The notes beneath the pieces are model-generated. The model saw nothing but the letters and a program-made list of their open reading frames with translations. It searched no databases and was not told the DNA's origin. From contig NHNW01000102.1 in assembly GCA_002786025.1 (NCBI GenBank), forward strand, positions 1 through 64,000: 64,000 bases of DNA. The letters run 5' to 3'. Source of the DNA: Zasmidium citrigriseum. Lineage: Eukaryota; Ascomycota; Dothideomycetes; Mycosphaerellales; Mycosphaerellaceae. How positions within the stretch are numbered: position 1 is the first letter of the stretch; every line of letters begins with the position of its first letter. Positions 58,617-64,000 of this stretch are shown here, in pieces. The position numbers were made by a program, and so were the translations under genes.

Positions 58617-59740
58617 TAAGATGTAAGGATTTGTTACTTGTACAGTAACACGAGGGGTACAAATTAGACACGAAAGCGTCCTTATCAATCAAAACAGACA
58701 GAAGCAATGTTTTTGTAAGGGTTTTATAACTTGGGTAATAATAGGACATAGCCTTAAGCCGAGTATAGCAATAGGGTGTAGATATAGATAGGCAGATATA
58801 AATTAAATAGTTTGAACAGCAAGTGTGTAATAGAAAGTAAGGATACAGATATGTGCAGTACAAAGTAATGTGCAAGGGTAGTACTAGTTATAGTACGGGT
58901 GTAGTACTAGTAACGAGTTCGCTATTACTAGAAGTAAGAGGTGCCAATTAATAGTAGTCCTTCTTAGCGAGGTCCGGAGGTAAGGCTACATATTAATGCT
59001 TCCTCGCCTAAGCGCACAGGCCTAATAGCTATTACTATGTTAGGCAGCTACGATTCAGTTAGCGGCTTCGATCTAGAGTAACAAACCTTATTCTAGGGAT
59101 TGCAGCCTTGCGAGTAGTCACCCCTTTCTAAGCCTCTGCCTAGAACGACTCTTCCAAATGCCTCATCCTGTAGCGGTTTCGAATCTCAATAGTCCGAAGG
59201 TAGTTGAGTCGGGGCGTAATCTCGGCTATCCGTAGATAGTATCCAATTTTAACAAAGGAGAGCGTATTGCCGAGGGCAGTTGTCGTATTCGCGAGAAGTA
59301 GTTGTTAGGGTTTCCGCTATGCCTACTTCCGCCGAGTAGTAAAGCATAGCGTTGCCCTTCTAGTTTCCTAAGGTTTCGAGTATTCGTATAGTATATATTC
59401 GAGCTTCGCCTATTAGATGCGTCCACCTAATAATATAATCTCCGGTTTTCCGTGTGTGCCTATTTCGTTTAACTAACTACAGACTCGAGCCTATTTCTGT
59501 AGCCGAACTGTTGTATCTGTTGTTCTATAGTGCTAGGTTGTTCGTGCCGAAGCTCCCATATGCCGAATGTCGTATGTATCGTGTTTCTTATGTTCTTATA
59601 TCTTTCCTTAATATAGCTACGCTAGCGTTGCTCTTGTAAATGCTCTTGCTTATGTCGAATCTGTCGGAGTGCGGTTTCGCGAGGGCGTATTGTCGAATGC
59701 TCGAAGGTTGGAAGTCGGAAGAAGACGGGTATGTCTTCTA

Positions 59741-59758
59741 CTCTCGTACTAACTACCA
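59741..59758 (-). promoter_or_regulatory. Putative primer-binding site
   Basis: Four bases after the 5' LTR the minus strand reads TGGTAGTTAGTACGAGAG, beginning with the TGG that pairs with a tRNA CCA end. The matching tRNA end resembles the tRNA-like unit at 351-364 of this window except for transitions. Confidence 0.5.
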
Positions 59759-59762
59759 AAAA

Positions 59763-60120
59763 TATAACCCGGCGCCTATGGACCAACCTACCCATAGTCG
59801 CCAAGTAGGTAATAGAGCCAAAGAGGGGTCACAGGCGATAGATCTTGATAGAGGGTATAACATAGCTCCATTAGTAGGTTCGGATATATAGAGGTATTCG
59901 TGTGTGCAGAGGTACTTCCGGAGGAAGCTATGAAAGAAGAGAAGAAGTTTAGTGTACAGGATTTCACTATATCTATCTATGTAGCATAATATACAAGAAG
60001 CTAGTCGTGTGTATATAAAGCAGGTGTCGTGATAATAATAAAGGTGCTCGCAGCTCGGAGGTTGAAGGTAGGCGCTAACAGCCTCGGCATTTACCGCGCA
60101 AGCCAGCCAGCTAGCCTATA
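59763..60120 (-). repeat. 5' LTR (358 bp)
   Basis: On the minus strand it starts TATAGGCTAGC and ends GGGTTATA. TA at each end fits TG...CA termini changed by RIP. It has the same length as the 3' LTR with about 25 differences by eye, all transitions. Confidence 0.92.
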
Positions 60121-63100
60121 CTAGTTACTAGTAAAGTTTATATAGTCTTTATATATTCTACGAGATATACGGTCGCTAAAATAGTATCTATAATATAGAG
60201 CTCCTTAATCTATTCTACGGTTCCGTCCTATAGGTAATTTAGAGGAAGTTAGTAGAGTTCGATAGATTACGCTCCTCCGTTAGTACGCTACTACTCCTAG
60301 AATAGACGATATATTAGTATAAGCTACTAGGCGCTAGGATCGTTAATATTTATATACTAGTATATCGATACTATCCTAGCGTATAATACGTTTATTAGAT
60401 TATTAAACGGCGTCGTATAGCTACCTAGTATAGGTAGATAGCTAGGAAGGCTACTAACTATAGTCTATAATTAACTTTAGCTATAGCGTAGTTCGTCGAA
60501 CTTATTAATAATATAGAGTCCCTAATAAGATTATACTAAATATATATTTAGCTATATCTAACTAGTAGCGCTACGATCGTAGAAAGTAATCTACTCGGCG
60601 ACGTTATCCTCGTTAACGATAATAATAAAGTTATCTAGCTACTAAACTATATTATAGTCTCCGTCGTAATAGAGGAGTTATTATATATTACTCTTAGCGA
60701 TTATATCCTCGTTTTACTCTAGTAATTTAAGCTAGGCTTATATCGCTTCTATATTATAACGATCTAGAATATTGTCCTTAATATAATATATACCCTTCTT
60801 TCGCTATCCTTTAGAGGCAAGCCTCGTATCTATCTTCTCCTTATCTATAACGACGATAATAAGCGACTTATCTTCGATCGACCGTTTAATCGCTAAGTAC
60901 TATCTTGTAGTTATACCTCTTAGGACAACTATTAGTATCGCTCCTATATAGACTAGTAGTTTTTAAGTCGTAAGGATACTAAGGTTAAGGTTAAGTATAG
61001 GTTTAGTATCTATCTAAGCGTCGTCGCTTCTCTATAGATTACGTCTAGTATAGCCGTACTTCTAGCGATTTAGTTATATAATATCTATAATAGTAATATC
61101 TACGTATATCCTATCGATCCTATAGTCTATAGCGTTTATAGTAAGCTCTTCGCCGTTTACGAGCTAACTTAGGATCTATCTAATAGTATATATCTTATAT
61201 AGATAAAGGCCTTTCTAATCTGTCTAGCCTAGTAAAAGAACCTTTAACTTCGGATAAGTATTAGTAGAGTCGAAGCTAAAGAATAGATAGGTCCGCTTCT
61301 ACTATACTATTAGTATAACTTAGTAGAGTAGAGTAGTAAGTATCGATATTATTAGTATATCTAACTCGTAGCTAGCCTTAGTAGCGAGTCGCTTAAAACC
61401 GAACGGATTAGTAGATTCTACTCTAATTTAACTAGATAGCTACGGTATAAGGATAGGATCCTCGTCTAAGGGTACTCGTTCTATATTAAAAGTAGGTAAG
61501 GAGTAGATAGCTATAGCTAGTCGATTATCTTTATTATCGACGAGAAAACTCCTTATATATTAAGACGATCGCTAATATTACGAGCCGTAAGAGATATTTA
61601 ATCTCGTTCTATAGAAGATCGCTAGTACTATACGCTTAGTATCGCTCGCTAGTTCGAAAAAGTCTTTACTATCTATCTAATAGTTACTCTAGTCTTCTTA
61701 CTAGCGACTCTTTCCGCCTCTAATAGGTCTTAACGAAGAGACCTCTATACGCTAAAGGTTAATACTTCTATAGGCCTTCGCGAAGACTTCGTTCTATACT
61801 CGCTACTCTACTAGTAATAATAATAGCTTAGATTAGTCTTCGACCTTTACTAAAAAGGCTAAGAGGTTACTATATAAGAAGTTAGTATCTAAGAAATCGC
61901 GGAGATCGTTTATTATAGCGTTAATCTAAGCGCCCTACTTTACGGGGCGTAGTATACTATAGGCGTTAAAGTACTATATACTAAACCTATCTAGATAGGG
62001 ATAGTAGTCTAGATTAAAGAGTATCGTAGCCTTTATTAAGATACCTTTACTCTAGAACGACTTTATAGCTACGATATTCGTAGTATAGCTAACTCGAGAT
62101 TTGGCCTTAAACTTAAGTATTACTATAATTAGATTTTATATAGTTAGGGTCTTCGTTATAAGATATTATATATTACTACTATAGTATCTTCGCTTACGTA
62201 GCTTATATAGCGAGTCCTCCTCGCTACTTATTGTACCTTTAGAGTAGACTACTTCGCTATCGAGTAATATTATATTCGTAGAGATAGTTAAAGCTTATCG
62301 CCTAGACGAGCTACCTTAGCTAGTAGTAGTATTACTTCTATATCTATTCTACGTTTCTAGTTTTACTAACTTCTTATCTAGCTCTCTATTCGACTTAGAC
62401 TCTATAGCCTTAATAAAGTTTATATACGCCTATATAAGTATTTTCTAGTTATACTCTCTTCTTATACCCTCTTACTCCCTAATAAATATACTAGGAAAGA
62501 GCTAGTCTAGCTATATATATACTAAGCTATCTCTATTAAAGAATAGCGCTAGGTAGTCGTAGTATAGCTTATTCTCTACTAGTATCTATAGCGAAGAATC
62601 CGAAAGGGAGTTAGTCTATATAGGAATAGTAGCGAGGTTTAGTAGTATATATCGTCTTAGTACTAATTTATATAGTATAAAGGCCTACTTCGCTTCGTCT
62701 CGAGTCTAATCGAATAGCTACTAGAAGAGTAATAGACCTCTATTATTACTATCCTTTAGGAACTTCTTAATCTCGCCTCGAGTTAGATAGCTTAGTAAGC
62801 GCTATAGGACGCCTATTATAGCGGAAATCCTAAATCGAAATTAGTATATATATCTTAAAGTAAGTATAGGTATAACTATATAATAATAGGAAGATAGTTT
62901 AAGGTAGCTAGCGATAGATATTAAATACGATAATACGATAGAGCGGGTAATATAGTTTTAGAAGGGTAGGTATAGTAGTATCGAGGAAGTATAGTAGTAA
63001 TAGTAGTAGAGTAGTATTATTTATTATTTATTACCGCTAGCCTAGCTAGTAATATACTATCCGCGGGCGACGCTACGATTCGCGGATCTCGCGTACTAGC

Positions 63101-64000
63101 GAGTAGAAGTCGCGGATAGTATCGCCTATAAGAAGTAACGAATTATATATACTACGTACGATTAAAGTAAGTAGTAATAGTCGTATATATAGTAGTATAG
63201 TATACTAATATCTCGAAATAATATATACGCTATAGCTAGTATATAACGAGTAATAGAGGCCTAATAAGGCTAGGTCTACGATAGCTAGGTTACCTATAAG
63301 ACTATAGATCTCGCGTATAAGGTTACGAACGTCTAATATTAGTCTCTTTTAGGACCGCCGACTACCTATTCCTAGCCTAAGTCTATACGGGATATCTTAA
63401 TAGATACGGTTAATAGATATTAACTCCTCTTATATAATCTATTACATCTAGACTTAGTAATAGAGAGGTATTAAGATCTCGAGGTATATAGTTCGATTTT
63501 AATCTAATTCGAGAGTCTAATAGTATATATAACGCTATATTAGTATATATATATTCGCTCTCGTCTATATCTAATACTTACCTACCCTCGATATAGTATT
63601 ATAGTATCGATATATAAGTTAATACGCTATAGAATATTCGTTAACTATAAGGTAAGGTTAAAGTTAGCGCTAAGCTATCTATATCTAGATATACGTATAG
63701 GCCCGTACCTTCGCGATTATTAATAAGGCTATCTAACTAAGGTCTCTTAGAGTTCTATCTCTAAATTAATTAATCGGTTTCTTCGTCGTCTTCCTCGTAA
63801 TATACTATAATTAAAAGAACGAGCTAGAGAATACTATCTACTCGAGCGTTATACTAACGACCGTAATACTAGACCTAATATACTACTAATACGATTAAAG
63901 CTAGCCTTAGTCTCGACGATACCGATTATAGAGCTTTCTACGGCGTTATTAAACGTATTACTACGAAGCGAGGGTCTATTAGAAGTATATTTCGATCGAT
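60121..64000. repeat. Old RIP-saturated repeat block, right part
   Basis: Continues 34700-42903 across the Gypsy insertion, with the same near absence of CpA and TpG. No protein or RNA gene can be read. A 12-bp inverted repeat ATACTATCCGCG (63054-63065) and CGCGGATAGTAT (63111-63122) sits in a CG-rich patch. The block runs off the window. Confidence 0.7.
63054..63122. repeat. CG-rich inverted repeat
   Basis: Exact 12-bp inverse arms with 45 nt between, the latter also rich in CGCG. It resembles in style the CG-rich clusters at 37.7 and 41.7 kb of the same old block. Confidence 0.7.

Larger units (their letters stand above)
42904..60120 (-). mobile_element. 17.2-kb Ty3/Gypsy LTR retrotransposon with extra ORFs, RIP-mutated
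   Basis: Two 358-bp LTRs (42904-43261 and 59763-60120) bound the element, flanked by CTAG (42900-42903 and 60121-60124; a 5-bp CTAGT duplication is possible if the LTR starts one base later). Minus-strand order: 5' LTR, primer-binding-like site, Gag, protease, reverse transcriptase, RNase H, integrase, ORF3, ORF4, ORF5, ORF6, polypurine tract, 3' LTR. The order RT-RH-IN defines Ty3/Gypsy. All ORFs carry RIP stops, so it is not autonomous. RIP is milder than in the surrounding block, so this insertion is younger. At 17.2 kb it is far above the usual 5-8 kb. Confidence 0.93.

Noticed and set aside
58510..58875. Cys/Tyr/Leu-rich 121-residue frame near the 5' end of the Gypsy element
   Set aside because: It overlaps palindrome 7 and the Gag leader in another frame; composition reflects RIPed DNA, not a protein.

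Overview
This is the left end of a chromosome of a filamentous ascomycete (Pezizomycotina). It opens with CCCTAA telomere repeats. Genes have short 47-66 bp spliceosomal introns, and several families are typical of the group: a Zn2Cys6 regulator, a GH76 mannanase, a family-2 O-methyltransferase, a DHA1-type MFS transporter and an RCR protein. Repeats have been mutated by RIP (repeat-induced point mutation, C to T mainly at CpA). RIP this strong suggests a Dothideomycete such as Mycosphaerellales, but that placement is inference.

Layout. 1-115 telomere. 116-1027 RIP-saturated subtelomere with a tRNA-like Pol III unit (209-364). 1028-3024 and 7801-9745 are normal-composition DNA with no convincing gene, split by a 4.77-kb RIP-destroyed DNA transposon (3025-7792) with 47-bp terminal inverted repeats and an 8-bp target duplication. 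9746-33289 is a gene island: selenium-binding-protein/methanethiol-oxidase-like (-), O-methyltransferase (+), atypical short-chain dehydrogenase (+), CaiB/BaiF CoA-transferase (-), Zn2Cys6 regulator (-), gamma-glutamyl phosphate reductase PRO2 (+), BRCT protein (-), secreted GH76 mannanase (+), SnoaL-like protein (+), MFS transporter (-), UBR7/Mlo2-type UBR-box protein (+), APH-type kinase (-) and RCR-type membrane protein (-). 33290-34700 has no recognised gene. 34700-64000 is repeat DNA: an old RIP-saturated block (34700-42903 plus 60121-64000) into which a 17.2-kb Ty3/Gypsy LTR retrotransposon inserted (42904-60120, minus strand).

The best candidate for something undescribed is that retrotransposon. 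It is two to three times the usual Gypsy size. Behind Gag-protease and RT-RNase H-integrase it carries at least four extra sense-strand ORFs. Three of these (ORF3-5) are diverged paralogues of one another and the fourth (ORF6) is about 1,000 residues; I recognise none of them. Seven copies of one imperfect palindrome (arms CGTTCGCACCC and GGGTGCGAACG, about 5 nt between) lie before the first ORF, in each gap between ORFs and after the last, so that they punctuate the element like cistron boundaries. RIP has put stop codons in every ORF, but the reading frames can still be followed because most stops are mutated Gln or Trp codons.

How the genes may work together. The O-methyltransferase, SDR, CoA-transferase and Zn2Cys6 regulator (12.1-19.3 kb), perhaps with the selenium-binding protein, SnoaL protein and MFS transporter, could form a small accessory-metabolism group. 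There is no PKS, NRPS or terpene synthase, so a secondary-metabolite cluster is not shown. PRO2, UBR7 and RCR are conserved housekeeping-type genes lying unusually close to the telomere. All exon boundaries were placed by eye from GT/AG sites and frame continuity.
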